A stretch of DNA of 64,000 nt from Shewanella chilikensis. Its GTDB lineage: Bacteria > Pseudomonadota > Gammaproteobacteria > Enterobacterales > Shewanellaceae. The stretch is from NCBI RefSeq assembly GCF_002836945.1, contig NZ_NIJM01000024.1:1-64000 (forward strand). Reading direction: 5' to 3'. A program made the translations under genes and the position numbers. Of the stretch, positions 35,501 to 45,034 are shown one piece after another. Every line of letters starts with the position of its first letter. Within the stretch, counting starts at the first letter, position 1. The notes below the pieces were generated by a model. It was given only the letters and a program-made list of their open reading frames with translations. It was not told the DNA's origin and did not search any database.

Positions 35501-36198
35501 GGCACCCCGAGGGTGGTCAACAGGCCATTACCGGCCGAGTCCACATAGGCCTCACTCCAGAACACACTGCGCTGGGGGTTCATCGCCGGAGTCGCCAGTT
35601 GAAACTGTTTCTTGTTCAGCAGTTCATCGCGAAAACGCTGCTCGTCCGAGGGCCAGGGGTAATAGGACATCATCCGCCGCTTGGACAGATAATAGATGGC
35701 CGAGGCCTTGGGCGCAGCCTCCTTGGCGACCGGGAACGACAATGACAGCTCAAACAGCATCTCCAGTTCCTGATAGAACTTGTCGCCGCGGCCATCGAGA
35801 GTACCTGAGCCGGTTATCCGCCCCATGTTGGTGAAGGGTTCACCACTCCTGGCGTAATTAGGCTCCAGGGTAAAGAACTGCCCACTTTCGTTGAATTTCT
35901 CGTACTGAGGCAGCCTGTCCTTGCGCACCTGCTCGGCCAGGCGCAAGTGGTCCACGGCCACATTACGCAGGCTCTTGACCGCACGGATACTGGATTCCAG
36001 CAAGAGGTCAATCTGCATCACATGGCGATCGACCTGTTCTTCCCTGAGCTCCATCTGCTGGGTCTTCTGGCGTTCAAAAAACACCCAGGCGGTGAGCAAC
36101 GCCAGTACAATCACCCCCATATAGGTGTAAAACACTGCACGGTTGTAATTTTTCTGGATCGGAGATTTCAGCTGCAGATCCGGCTCACTCAATTTCAT
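32506..36198 (-). CDS. hybrid sensor histidine kinase (Cache, two PAS, HisKA, HATPase, two receivers)
   Basis: Membrane signalling kinase of 1230 residues. The first membrane helix (about 18-40) and a second (about 350-370) bracket a periplasmic Cache-type sensor. Two PAS domains follow (about 465-580 and 590-715). His731 in ANMSHEIRTPMNA is the phosphoacceptor. The ATPase domain has NLLSNAVKF, DTGIGI and GTGLGLSI. Two receiver domains end the protein, with acceptor aspartates in LLIDWMMPEMDG and VLMDIQMPVMDG. No C-terminal Hpt domain is seen, so a separate phosphotransfer protein is likely. The signal is unknown. It is transcribed alone. Confidence 0.9.
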   Translation of the reverse strand: MKLSEPDLQLKSPIQKNYNRAVFYTYMGVIVLALLTAWVFFERQKTQQMELREEQVDRHVMQIDLLLESSIRAVKSLRNVAVDHLRLAEQVRKDRLPQYEKFNESGQFFTLEPNYARSGEPFTNMGRITGSGTLDGRGDKFYQELEMLFELSLSFPVAKEAAPKASAIYYLSKRRMMSYYPWPSDEQRFRDELLNKKQFQLATPAMNPQRSVFWSEAYVDSAGNGLLTTLGVPIYLEDEFIGSINLDMTLASLAKQIRLYFKMPGTVILLDQGNNILSHSDFDTSSINRVYHISQRIPSELHSLPESELFDAHEGMIRNGYYIHSVALHNAPWRLLYLQDVDDLFLDSFEKLQLSFILVVLALSVLVTIVHWQTRRSFVSPASRLLSHLEDCSREPIRPPAKITQGWEPWFQLVSRIFEENQQYTRHLAEQNKRLDKLVARRTERLKETTEKREREYALLRSLLDSIPEAIVFKDKEGKYLGCNKSAERVLGYTEAEMIGLNSDTLTTPEQAARIRAEDEQVLKDRAPLRYQEKVELAGKPVLLDTLKLPFYNRRGEMLGLIAVWRDVTREYEAAEQLRLSEERYHLAMDAVEDGLWDWYLDSEQIICNPAYYTMLGYKTNEFPALLSTIDELIHPDDRIRVEEYREQYLADPIGAYEIEFRMRGKSGQYHWVLSRGRVVEFTANNEPRRMLGTHKDITRSKSNEVALLEAKKDAELANLYKSEFLANMSHEIRTPMNAIIGMLQLAQRTNLTVQQKDYLEKAGFSAQSLLRIINDILDFSKIEAGKLELERVSFPLDKVLEHALDINSLKAQEKGVELLLYAPVTAGLMLKGDPLRLGQVLVNLLSNAVKFTSEGEIELGCEDVGERDHRITLKFWVRDTGIGISKEQQEILFDAFAQADGSTTRKYGGTGLGLSISKHLVSMMGGKMQVQSEPGVGSVFSFTISFEIAEEAKIEPLVMPEQLNSLRALVVDDNSTALQIYSTLMRDFHFEVDTAASGAEALYKLEKQETDLLLIDWMMPEMDGREVIRTLDEMVANGRISKRPVVIMMTAYAAGPLAQEVEDANVFALLQKPFKASTLFDEIISAFAEKPHSATVAEITDNQSGGHKGLVLLVEDNLINQQVASELLRSAGYEVDLADNGQIALDMVEQRQYDAVLMDIQMPVMDGLTATRELRKKYDRETLPIIAMTAHAMSGDREKSLAAGMNAHITKPIMLNELFDTLSEWVGRT

Positions 36199-36292
36199 CC
36201 ATTACCCTTGCATCACGGCCCATCCCCAAGCGGTGGGGAAGAAAGATATCATATACTTAATTTGGCTGCATATGCAGTACCCCGCACAAAGC

Positions 36293-36320
36293 AAAGGCCC
36301 CGAAATGGGGCCTTTTTCAG
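36293..36320 (-). terminator. terminator of the phoH-type gene
   Basis: A 9-bp stem (36293-36301 with 36307-36315) has a short loop and T residues on both sides. It lies 18-40 bases past the stop of the leftward phoH-type gene and upstream of the hybrid kinase gene. Confidence 0.75.
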
Positions 36321-36332
36321 TAGCAGGGTTTA

Positions 36333-37727
36333 TCAGAGCTGCTCTTCGGCAAACTCTGCCAGCCGTGAGCGCACTACGCCGTTGAGATAAATGTTGGCAC
36401 TACCCTCAAAATTTTTAAAGCGTTCAACCATATAGGTTAAACCCGAGGTGACCGCGGTCAGATAGTTGGAGTCTATCTGCGCCAGGTTACCGCAACAGAT
36501 AAGCTTGGTGCCTTCTCCCATACGGGTGATCATGGTTTTCAGCTGTGAGGCCGTCAGGTTTTGACACTCATCCAGCAATACCACCGAGTTCTGAATCGAA
36601 CGCCCACGCATAAAGTTAATCGACTTAAACTGGATATTGGCCTTTTCCATTATGTAGTTGAGTGAACCACTGGGGTTAACATCATGCTTGTGCAGCACCT
36701 CCAGGGTATCGGTAATTGCCGCCAGCCAAGGAGCCATTTTTTCCTCTTCCGTGCCCGGCAGGAAGCCTATCGATTCGGCAATTTCCGGGGTGTTACGGGT
36801 GACTATCACCTTGTCGTAGAGATTTCGCTCCACCACCAGCTCCAATGCTGCCGCCATCGCCAACAGTGTTTTGCCGCATCCTGCTGGGCCGGTGAGAATA
36901 ACCAGATCGATATCGGGATCCATCAAGGCCTGCAGCGCCATGCCCTGATAGATGTTCTTCGGTCTCACGCCCCAGGCCTCCATATTCATCAGGCGATCGC
37001 GACCGAGATCCAGCACATTGAGACTGGTTTCACTGCGGCCGACCACCCGGCCACAAAATTCGGACTCATCGTCCAGTAGATATTGGTTGATATAAAACAG
37101 ATCGTCGCCCAGGTCCTTGAGCGGCACATCGTGCACAGTATGACGGCCATGACGCTCGGTGGCCACTTTGTGCAGATGCTCCCAGAAGTTGCCTTCAAAT
37201 TGATGAAAACCCTTGGACAGAAAACGTATGTCATCGATCAGCTGATCTGTGCGGTAGTCTTCTACCAGGAGTATCCCGGCACCTTTGGCCTTGAGACGCA
37301 TATTGATGTCTTTGGTGACCAGCACCACGGTACGGGGCTCGTATTGATTTTGCAGATGCAGGGCTGTGTTGATGATGCGGTTGTCGTTGTTGTCGCCGGG
37401 CAGCGAGCCTATGGTGAATTCAATCTGGTGGTCGGGGAAGATGGCCAGAGTACCTGTGGCATCTGTGTGCCCTTCGCGGCTTGGAAGGGGAACCCCTTTG
37501 ATTATCTGTTCCGGAGTGGTCTTGCCGCCGAGGATATCTTCCAGCGCCCGAATGGCGACCCTGGCATCGCGGCTGACATCCCGCTTTCTGTCTTTTATCT
37601 GGTCCAATTCCTCCAGTACCGTCATTGGGACCACAACATCATGTTCTTTAAAGGAGTAAATCGCTAAGGGTTCATGTAATAACACATTGGTATCAAGTAC
37701 AAACAACTTTCTGTCGTCTTGTTCCAT
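36333..37727 (-). CDS. PIN-domain PhoH-family ATPase
   Basis: Cytoplasmic protein of 464 residues in the PhoH2/YlaK-type arrangement. The N-terminal PIN nuclease-like domain (about 8-140) has the acidic residues of FVLDTNVLLHEP and LEELDQIKDRKRD. A C-terminal PhoH ATPase domain contains Walker A TGPAGCGKTLLA and Walker B SVVLLDECQNLT. Such fusions act as ATP-driven RNA helicase/nucleases in characterised homologues. It is divergent from rapA across 345 bases and has its own terminator. Confidence 0.9.
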   Translation of the reverse strand: MEQDDRKLFVLDTNVLLHEPLAIYSFKEHDVVVPMTVLEELDQIKDRKRDVSRDARVAIRALEDILGGKTTPEQIIKGVPLPSREGHTDATGTLAIFPDHQIEFTIGSLPGDNNDNRIINTALHLQNQYEPRTVVLVTKDINMRLKAKGAGILLVEDYRTDQLIDDIRFLSKGFHQFEGNFWEHLHKVATERHGRHTVHDVPLKDLGDDLFYINQYLLDDESEFCGRVVGRSETSLNVLDLGRDRLMNMEAWGVRPKNIYQGMALQALMDPDIDLVILTGPAGCGKTLLAMAAALELVVERNLYDKVIVTRNTPEIAESIGFLPGTEEEKMAPWLAAITDTLEVLHKHDVNPSGSLNYIMEKANIQFKSINFMRGRSIQNSVVLLDECQNLTASQLKTMITRMGEGTKLICCGNLAQIDSNYLTAVTSGLTYMVERFKNFEGSANIYLNGVVRSRLAEFAEEQL

Positions 37728-38003
37728 GGCGCCTCCATTTGCGTCAATGAGCTACTCACAGCTTTGTTGTCATGGGCCAGCGCAGGCCTGGGGTTGGGGT
37801 ATATGTCACTCCTGTTTCTAACTGATTGCGGGTAGGTTTCACCACTGTGACATGGCTTAAACTAATACTGGCACCTTTAGCAACGGATGACAAATACCCT
37901 TTGCAGTCTCTTTAATGGCCACTGCGCGGTATCCGTTTTTGAGTGTAGGATGCTAAAGATGACGATTGGATGACAAGCGGACGAAAAGGCCTGCTGGGCA
38001 GGA

Positions 38004-38030
38004 TTGGTATTATACTCGGATTGGTATAAC
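38004..38030 (+). promoter_or_regulatory. candidate rapA promoter with a 17-base-period direct repeat
   Basis: GGATTGGTAT occurs at 38001-38010 and again at 38018-38027. The two copies offer TTGGTA (38004-38009) and TATAAC (38025-38030), 15 bases apart; TATACT at 38011-38016 is an alternative -10. The rest of the 37728-38072 spacer holds nothing else I can identify. Confidence 0.35.
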
Positions 38031-38072
38031 ATACGCGCCCTTTGTGAATCCGCCCGAAGATGAGAGTTAAAG

Positions 38073-40979
38073 ATGCCCTTCGCCTTAGGTCAACGCTGGA
38101 TCAGTGATACCGAATCAGAGCTTGGTTTGGGTACAGTAGTACAACTGGAAGGCCGCATGGTCTCACTGCTGTTCCCCGCCACCGGAGAGAACCGCATGTT
38201 CTCCCGCAACGACGCCCCGTTAACCCGGGTGATTTATAACCCAGGTGATCAGGTCAAGAGCCATGAAAACTGGACACTGACCATCAACTCTTTGGATGAA
38301 AAAGACGGGCTGGTGATCTACACCGGCATTCACAGCGAAACCGGCGAAGAAGTGCAGCTGAGGGAAACCTTGCTGGATCACAATATTCGTTTCAACAAAC
38401 CGCAAGACAGGCTCTTTGCCGGCCAGATAGACAGACTGGACAGATTCGGAGTGCGCTACGCCGCCCAGCAGCTGCGCCACAATCTGGCCACCTCAGATCT
38501 GCTGGGGCTGCAAGGTCCCAGAGTCGGCCTTATTCCGCATCAGCTGTGGATTGCCCATGAGGTCGGGCGCCGCTACGCGCCACGGGTGCTGCTGGCCGAT
38601 GAAGTGGGTCTGGGCAAGACCATAGAAGCCGGCCTCATCATTCATCAACAGTTGATGACAGGCCGCGCCGAGCGGGTACTTGTGATAGTACCAGATACCT
38701 TGCGCCACCAATGGCTGGTGGAGATGCTGCGCCGCTTTAACCTGCGATTTGCCGTATTCGATGAAGATCGCTGCATCGAAGCCTTTGCCGACCATGACAA
38801 CCCCTTCTACACCGAACAGTTGGTGATCTGCTCACTGGAACTGCTGCGCAAGAAGCGCCGTCTCGACCAGGCGCTGGATGCCGACTGGGATCTTATGGTG
38901 GTCGATGAGGCCCATCACCTGGAGTGGACCGAAGAGGCTCCGAGCCGGGCCTATCAGGTGGTTGAAGCTCTGGCGGAAGTGGTGCCCGGCGTACTGCTGC
39001 TGACCGCGACCCCGGATCAGTTGGGCCATGAGAGCCACTTTGCCCGACTGCGACTGCTGGATCCGGATCGTTTCTACGACTATCAAGCCTTTATCAAAGA
39101 GGAACAAGGCTACAAAGAGGTGGCCCTCGCCGCCGAGGCGCTGGCAAGTGGCAACAAGCTGCCCGACAATGCCATCAACAGCCTGACCGAACTCTTGTCC
39201 GAGAAAGATATCGCCCCCGCTATTCGCCTTATCCAGGCTGACGGCGTCGATGCCGAGCAGCAGCAAGCCGCCCGTGACGAGCTGCTGCAAGAGCTGCTCG
39301 ATAGGCACGGCACGGGTCGGGTGCTGTACCGCAACAGCCGCGCCTCGGTCAAAGGCTTCCCGAAACGCATTTTCAACGCCTATCCACAGGCCATGCCGGA
39401 GCAGTACCTCACTGCGGCCCGAGTCAGTGCCATGATGAATGGTCACCGCACCCTGGAAATGAAGGCCGCCTACGCGCTGGCGCCGGAAAAAATGTATCAG
39501 GAGTTTGATGAAAACTCCGCCGCCTGGTGGAAGTTCGACCCCAGGGTCGACTGGCTCATCGATTTCCTCAAGCAAAACCGCAGCAAGAAAGTGCTGATCA
39601 TCGCCAGTCAGGCCGCCACGGCGCTGAGTCTGGAAGAAGCGCTGCGCACCCGTGAAGGGATCCTCGCCACTGTGTTCCATGAGGGCATGTCCATCATAGA
39701 ACGGGACAAAGCCGGTGCCTTCTTCGCCCAGGAAGAGGGTGGTGCCCAGGCGCTGATCTGCTCGGAAATCGGTTCCGAAGGGCGTAACTTCCAGTTCGCC
39801 AGCCAGTTGGTGCTGTTTGATCTGCCATTGAACCCGGATCTGCTGGAACAGCGCATAGGTCGCCTGGATCGCATAGGTCAGAACCATGATGTAGAGATCC
39901 ACCTGCCCTTCCTCACCGACACGGCGCAGGAGCGTCTGTTGGCCTGGTACCATGAAGGCCTCAACGCCTTCGAACTCACCTGCCCCGGCGGTCATATTCT
40001 GTTCAAGGAGTTTGGCGCCCAGTTGCTGCCACTGCTGGTAGAAGAAAACGAAGAAGAGATGGCTAAGCTGCTGCGCGACACCCGCAGCCGTTATAAAGAG
40101 CTAAAGCAGGCAATGGAGCAGGGCCGCGACAAGCTGCTGGAACTCAACTCCCACGGCGGCGACAGGTCATTGGCATTGGCCGAGAGACTGGCGCAGATGG
40201 ATAACGACACCCAGCTTATCGGCTCAGTGATCCGTCTGTGGGACATCATAGGTCTGGATCAGGACGATAGAGGCGAAAACACCATAGTGCTGCGCCCGAG
40301 TGAGCACATGATGTATCCCACTTATCCTGGCCTGCCGGAAGATGGCATTACCGTGACTTTCGACCGGGAAACCGCCCTGTCCCGCGACGATATCGCCCTG
40401 ATAACCCAGGAGCATCCTCTGGTGCAAACCGGGTTGGATCTGATCACAGGTTCTGAGACAGGCACCACAAGTGTTGCCATCCTCAAGAACAAGGCGTTGC
40501 CGGCAGGTACCGTGTTCCTGGAGCTTATCTATCTGGCACAGGCCTCGGCGCCCAAGTCCAGCCAGCTGTATCGCTATCTGCCGCCGACACCACTGCGTAT
40601 TCTGCTGGATAAAGACGGCAACAATCTGTCTGACAAGGTGAGCTACGAGCATTTTGATCGCCAGCTCAGCGCGGTTAACCGCCATATCGGCAGCAAACTG
40701 GTCAACGCCTCGCAGGCGATATTGCATCCACTGCTGGCCAAGGGCGAAGCCCACGCTATGGAGGCTATGTCCAACCTGCAGGCCGAAGCGCAGCAGCAGA
40801 TGGAGCGCCAATTGGGCGCCGAGCTGGAACGTCTGGAAGCCCTCAAGGCGGTGAACCCCAATATCCGCGATGCCGAGCTTGAGTATCTGCAAAATCAGAT
40901 AGCCGAACTACGCGGCTATTTGGATCAATGCCAGCTGCAGCTCGATGCCGTGCGCCTGGTGCTGGTCAGCCACGCCTGA
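38073..40979 (+). CDS. rapA: RNA polymerase-associated ATPase RapA
   Basis: SWI2/SNF2-family ATPase of 968 residues that recycles stalled RNA polymerase after termination. The N-terminal Tudor-like region ([18 protein letters not shown]) contacts polymerase. The helicase core has motif [14 protein letters not shown], motif [18 protein letters not shown] and the C-terminal-lobe motifs SEGRNFQFA and [11 protein letters not shown]. Length equals that of E. coli RapA. The start at ATG 38073 follows GAAGATGAGAG. A strong terminator closes the gene, so it is monocistronic. Confidence 0.96.
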   Translation: MPFALGQRWISDTESELGLGTVVQLEGRMVSLLFPATGENRMFSRNDAPLTRVIYNPGDQVKSHENWTLTINSLDEKDGLVIYTGIHSETGEEVQLRETLLDHNIRFNKPQDRLFAGQIDRLDRFGVRYAAQQLRHNLATSDLLGLQGPRVGLIPHQLWIAHEVGRRYAPRVLLADEVGLGKTIEAGLIIHQQLMTGRAERVLVIVPDTLRHQWLVEMLRRFNLRFAVFDEDRCIEAFADHDNPFYTEQLVICSLELLRKKRRLDQALDADWDLMVVDEAHHLEWTEEAPSRAYQVVEALAEVVPGVLLLTATPDQLGHESHFARLRLLDPDRFYDYQAFIKEEQGYKEVALAAEALASGNKLPDNAINSLTELLSEKDIAPAIRLIQADGVDAEQQQAARDELLQELLDRHGTGRVLYRNSRASVKGFPKRIFNAYPQAMPEQYLTAARVSAMMNGHRTLEMKAAYALAPEKMYQEFDENSAAWWKFDPRVDWLIDFLKQNRSKKVLIIASQAATALSLEEALRTREGILATVFHEGMSIIERDKAGAFFAQEEGGAQALICSEIGSEGRNFQFASQLVLFDLPLNPDLLEQRIGRLDRIGQNHDVEIHLPFLTDTAQERLLAWYHEGLNAFELTCPGGHILFKEFGAQLLPLLVEENEEEMAKLLRDTRSRYKELKQAMEQGRDKLLELNSHGGDRSLALAERLAQMDNDTQLIGSVIRLWDIIGLDQDDRGENTIVLRPSEHMMYPTYPGLPEDGITVTFDRETALSRDDIALITQEHPLVQTGLDLITGSETGTTSVAILKNKALPAGTVFLELIYLAQASAPKSSQLYRYLPPTPLRILLDKDGNNLSDKVSYEHFDRQLSAVNRHIGSKLVNASQAILHPLLAKGEAHAMEAMSNLQAEAQQQMERQLGAELERLEALKAVNPNIRDAELEYLQNQIAELRGYLDQCQLQLDAVRLVLVSHA

Positions 40980-41003
40980 TAATCCACTCAAATATCATCC
41001 CCC

Positions 41004-41033
41004 AAGACCCGCTAACTGCGGGTCTTGTTTTTT
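41004..41033 (+). terminator. terminator of rapA
   Basis: A 9-bp stem (41004-41012 with 41018-41026) and a TAACT loop are followed by G and six T residues. It lies 24 bases past the rapA stop. Confidence 0.85.
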
Positions 41034-41206
41034 GCGCTAAATTTCAGAAGCCCTGGTGCACCACGCCTTCAAGCATTGGATCGACACACAAACTTTCGAT
41101 ACAACAGCTACTAGTGCACAAATTTGCGGCTTATAATTTTGGCATTGAGTCAATAAAGGCTGCAGAATCATGCTATTCCAGCCTATGAAAAGTTTAAGGA
41201 GTTCCC

Positions 41207-42187
41207 TTGGCGCTGATATCCAGGACGATAGCTATGCTGTGCTTTTTCCCCTTGATGGCACTGGCAGCCGACGAACCAGCCAACAAAGACATGGCCAACC
41301 AGGCGCAGACTCAACCAGAGCCAGCGAGTCAAACGCCTGAAACAGCCCCTATGAAACCCAGAGACAATAGCCGGGCGTTGGAGCATGTCGCCGCCTCAGA
41401 ACTGCAAAAGATCCAAGTAGATGGCGAGGAGCAAGCCGTTCTGATACGCCCCTGGAGTGGCCCGAAACAATTGGGCGCGGCGCTGTTACTGCCGCCTCCC
41501 GGCACCCACGCCGATGCCCCCGGGCTCAACGCCTTCTTGCGCCGCAACATCAATCCCGCAGGCTGGGCCAGTCTCAGCATCACACCACCGCCCTTTCCTG
41601 AGCAGCCCAACTTCACCACAGAGGCCCAGGAAATAAGCAAGGCAGGCGATGGCAAAATGCCGGGGAAACGCAACCAGGCAACGAGCCGCCGAGAGGCAGA
41701 GGAATGGCAGAAACTCAGGAAACAGCAACAGAGCTTTATCCAACAGAGTCTGGCGCAATTGGACACCTTGGGAGCCCCCTTTCCAGGCAAGCGCTTGCTG
41801 ATAGCCCAGGATCAGTCCGCCGCCTTGGTAATTGAGTTGTTGGCAGCGCAGAAGTTGGCCAAACCGGACTTGCTGGTGGTGATCAATCCCTACCTTGACG
41901 ATCCCGATGCCAATCTGGCCTTGCCAAAGCAGCTGGCCGGATTGGAGTTGGCGGTACTCGATATCCAATCCCCCGACGGTCATCAAGCCTCGCAGGCCAC
42001 GGTAAAAAGTCGTAAATCGCTGGCAATGAGCCAGCCGGACAATCAATACCGGCAGCAATTACTGGCGCTGGATCTGCGTCAGGATGTAGCCTTTGAAAAC
42101 ACCTTGATGATGATAGAAGGCATGGCCAGAAAGGTGCTGAAACAGCTGGCAGCAAACGAAAAAACGGCCACTGAAGCCAATCAGTGA
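41207..42187 (+). CDS. DUF3530-family exported protein
   Basis: Predicted secreted protein of 326 residues. It starts at TTG 41207 behind TAAGGAG. A signal peptide (about 1-20, ending LALAA) leads into a low-complexity Gln/Pro/Thr-rich linker (about 21-55). The remainder has an alpha/beta-hydrolase-like order: GAALLLPPPGTHADAPG, then RLLIAQDQSAALVIELLAAQ near the expected nucleophile elbow, though the elbow lacks a canonical GxSxG. This is characteristic of DUF3530. Function is unknown. It is followed at 76 bases by the convergent YqhA-type gene. Confidence 0.75.
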   Translation: MALISRTIAMLCFFPLMALAADEPANKDMANQAQTQPEPASQTPETAPMKPRDNSRALEHVAASELQKIQVDGEEQAVLIRPWSGPKQLGAALLLPPPGTHADAPGLNAFLRRNINPAGWASLSITPPPFPEQPNFTTEAQEISKAGDGKMPGKRNQATSRREAEEWQKLRKQQQSFIQQSLAQLDTLGAPFPGKRLLIAQDQSAALVIELLAAQKLAKPDLLVVINPYLDDPDANLALPKQLAGLELAVLDIQSPDGHQASQATVKSRKSLAMSQPDNQYRQQLLALDLRQDVAFENTLMMIEGMARKVLKQLAANEKTATEANQ

Positions 42188-42262
42188 CCGTCTAATACAG
42201 AAGTTGCTGCCGAAATCGGCTCCCAGGCCAAGCTTTCCGTAGAGTAAATGTCGGGAATGCGA

Positions 42263-42766
42263 TTACTCTTTCTTGCCGCCATTGGAGAACATTAATGCCA
42301 GGGAGATGAGCACCACTGTGCCGCCCATGAACAGCAAGTCCAGTGCCGAGCTGGGTTTGATATCGGCAAAGAAGGAAAACACCTTGATGATCAACATCAT
42401 CAATATCACTTTGCCCAGCTTGCTCTTGAGCGCATCTATGCTGGAGATGATCAATATCTTGCCGCCGGTATCCGAGTTACTGGCCGGTTCCAGGTTACGG
42501 ATAAAGAGTTCATAGAGGCCGAAAGCGAAGATCAGCAGCACGGCCCCGAGCAGGAAGGTATCCAGTATCTCCACCAATACCATCACAAGATCATTGCGCA
42601 CATCATAGCTGCCACTGAGCAGGTATTCCCACAGTAGGGCAAACATATGCAGCACGTCCTTGACTCCCATGACAAAAGTGACCAAGGCCGCCAACACACA
42701 GGAGAAGACTCCAACCATGACAGACAAGCGACTGCCCCAGAGCAAGCGTTCAAAAAAAATCCGCAT
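42263..42766 (-). CDS. YqhA-type UPF0114 inner-membrane protein
   Basis: Integral membrane protein of 167 residues with four hydrophobic segments (about 13-35, 52-85, 108-130, 142-162). The starting RIFFERLLWGSRL and the later SSIDALKSKLGKVILMMLIIKVFS agree with the YqhA/UPF0114 family as I recall it. Function is unknown. The upstream spacer contains TATAGGTCAA near 42821, a half-match to an FNR site and similar to the one at 25173. It is monocistronic. Confidence 0.8.
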   Translation of the reverse strand: MRIFFERLLWGSRLSVMVGVFSCVLAALVTFVMGVKDVLHMFALLWEYLLSGSYDVRNDLVMVLVEILDTFLLGAVLLIFAFGLYELFIRNLEPASNSDTGGKILIISSIDALKSKLGKVILMMLIIKVFSFFADIKPSSALDLLFMGGTVVLISLALMFSNGGKKE

Positions 42767-42856
42767 CCCAATTCCTATTTATAAATAAAGTGACGGATTT
42801 TCAGGCGCTTCTGTCATATAGGTCAAGTTAATATTTATTTAGCCGTGAAGGATATC

Positions 42857-43660
42857 TCACCAGTTTCGCCGCGGTTCAAAGGCCCGCTCGGGGTCCTTGC
42901 CCTGCCGCACGGCGGCAATGGTTCTGTTACGCCCCAAGAGCAAACGTACCTGACTCCAGGACTCCCGCGCCAGCAGGCGCCTGCGGGAACCTTTCCAGCT
43001 GCGGTTGATACTCAGCTTTATCGCCGCCAACGCATCCGGAGAGCGCTCATTGAGCCCACATGCCAGTTCTTGTGCCCGGGCCAGAGGATCACTGCAGCAC
43101 TCGGTCACCAGCCCAAGTTCCAACGCCTTGGGAGCCGGGATTAATTCCGCCGTCATACTGAGTTTCAATGCCTGATCTTTTGCCAGAATTTCCCGCAAAC
43201 TCACCAGGCCACCCATGTCGGGAACCAAGCCCCACTTGGCCTCCATTATTGACAACTCGGCGTCATTGGCGGCAATACGAAAATCGGCGCCGAGCGCAAT
43301 TTGCAAGCCGCCGCCATAGCAGCGGCCATCCAAGACGGCAATGACAGGAACCGGTAGCTCTCGCCAGGCGACAGACACCTGCTGCGCCAAATTGGCATTG
43401 CCCGGTAGCCACTTGAACAGCAGCTTCAGCGCTTGCCAGGGAGAGTTAGCCACACTCTTGATATCCAAGCCCGAGCTGAATTGGCCGCCCTCGCCTCTAA
43501 GGATCACCGCCCGCAAATGCCGTTGACGGCGCAAATGACGCGCCATCGCCTTGAGCTCGCTGAACATGGTGTAATTAATGGCGTTGAGCTTATCCGGCCG
43601 GTTCAAGCTAACGATAGCCAACTGTTGCTGCCATTCCAGGCTGAGAGTCTGCCACTGCAT
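42857..43660 (-). CDS. enoyl-CoA hydratase/isomerase (crotonase) family protein
   Basis: Cytoplasmic crotonase-fold enzyme of 267 residues from ATG 43660, which has AAGGA eight bases upstream; an upstream in-frame start at 43726 lacks such support. Family motifs are LNRPDKLNAIN, RGEGGQFSSGLDIKSV (oxyanion hole) and LDGRCYGGGLQIALGADFRIA. The glutamate expected in the second active-site region appears as MEAKWGLVPDMGG, which suits a hydratase/isomerase that acts on an acyl-CoA. No other fatty-acid degradation genes are adjacent, so the specific substrate is unknown. Confidence 0.85.
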   Translation of the reverse strand: MQWQTLSLEWQQQLAIVSLNRPDKLNAINYTMFSELKAMARHLRRQRHLRAVILRGEGGQFSSGLDIKSVANSPWQALKLLFKWLPGNANLAQQVSVAWRELPVPVIAVLDGRCYGGGLQIALGADFRIAANDAELSIMEAKWGLVPDMGGLVSLREILAKDQALKLSMTAELIPAPKALELGLVTECCSDPLARAQELACGLNERSPDALAAIKLSINRSWKGSRRRLLARESWSQVRLLLGRNRTIAAVRQGKDPERAFEPRRNW

Positions 43661-44023
43661 CTGCAGGTCCTTGAAAGTTGAAGTTATGTTAACGGTATCA
43701 CCATCAAACAGGTCAGGCCAGATCAAAAATCTCTCTATTTCAATATCACAGCACAGTTTAAATTTTGGCTTACGTCAATAAACTGACATTGGTTTTGACT
43801 TAGTGGCGACAAGTGTTCACAATATCGACCCTCAACAGGCAAGCCATTGCACTAAATAAGATTTTATCCTGCCAAATATGAGAAACGGGCATAAAGTCCG
43901 TATCCGCCGGTATATTGCTATCGGCCCTGTCCTCACTGATCCAGCGGCATAGTCAGAGGATAATCACAAAAAATGCCGCTGTAGGTGTTATCTTCAAGTA
44001 ATGCGGTAGAACAGGAAATCTCT

Positions 44024-45019
44024 ATGGCGATTCCGGTACTCATATGCGACGACTCTGCACTGGCGCGAAAGCAGATGGCCCGTACTCTTCCCAAAGAATG
44101 GGAAGTCGACATCAACTTTGCTGCCAATGGCGCCGAAGGACTTGAGGCTATCCGCGCCGGCAAGGGTGAGATTGTCTTTTTGGATCTCAATATGCCGGTC
44201 ATGGACGGTTATGAAGTGTTGCAAGCCATTCAACAACAAGATCTGCCGGCCATGGTGATAGTCGTCTCGGGCGATATCCAAATTAAAGCCCATCAAAGAG
44301 TCAAAGCCTTGGGCGCGCTGGATTTTATTCAAAAGCCCGTCAGTGCAGATGCCATTCGCAACATACTACAGGAATATGGCATTTTACAGTTGGCCGAAGG
44401 CGGCGACGGCAACGAAGAGCCAATGATCCAGGTGGATATGCGTGATGCCTGCCAGGAAGTCGCCAACGTTGCCATGGGTCGCGCCGCCGATCTGCTGGCC
44501 AAGTTGCTGGATGTATTTGTGCTCCTGCCCATTCCCAACGTCAATGTGCTGGAGGTCAGTGAGTTGACCATGGCACTCAAAGCCACAGAGCAAAGCCCCA
44601 AGATATCGGCGCTGTGTCAGGGTTTTATCGGTGCCGGCATTGCCGGTGAGGCGCTACTGCTGTTTCACGACTCCAGCTTCAAGGATATGGCCAAATTGAT
44701 GGGCCTGTCAGACCCCGAAGACACCAACACGGAAATCGAGGTGATGATCGACACAGCCAACGTGTTGATCGGCGCCTTCCTCAGCGGCATCTCGGAGCAG
44801 CTGGATATGCAATTCAGCCAGGCACACCCTGTGGTGCTCGGACGGCATTGCACAGTGAACGATCTGATCCACGATAACTCAGATCGCTGGCAGCGCACGC
44901 TGGCGATGGAGATCAACTATCGCATCGAAGATCACAATGTGCAGTGTGATCTGCTACTGCTCTTTACCGAAGACTCCTTGCCGACGCTGAATTTCAAGCT
45001 CGGCTATCTGATGAACTGA
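44024..45019 (+). CDS. response regulator with CheC/CheX-like output domain
   Basis: Two-component protein of 331 residues from ATG 44024, which has AGGAAA upstream. The receiver domain (about 1-120) has the phosphoacceptor in FLDLNMPVMDGYEV and the KP motif. The C-terminal domain (about 140-325) resembles CheC-type phosphatases: the DACQEVANVAMG motif matches the Asp-x3-Glu-x2-Asn signature, and IDTANVLIGAF forms a second copy in which Asp replaces Glu. Sixteen bases separate it from a PAS-GGDEF cyclase, implying one operon and a shared signalling role. Confidence 0.8.
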   Translation: MAIPVLICDDSALARKQMARTLPKEWEVDINFAANGAEGLEAIRAGKGEIVFLDLNMPVMDGYEVLQAIQQQDLPAMVIVVSGDIQIKAHQRVKALGALDFIQKPVSADAIRNILQEYGILQLAEGGDGNEEPMIQVDMRDACQEVANVAMGRAADLLAKLLDVFVLLPIPNVNVLEVSELTMALKATEQSPKISALCQGFIGAGIAGEALLLFHDSSFKDMAKLMGLSDPEDTNTEIEVMIDTANVLIGAFLSGISEQLDMQFSQAHPVVLGRHCTVNDLIHDNSDRWQRTLAMEINYRIEDHNVQCDLLLLFTEDSLPTLNFKLGYLMN

Positions 45020-45034
45020 CAAAACAGGTTTGCC

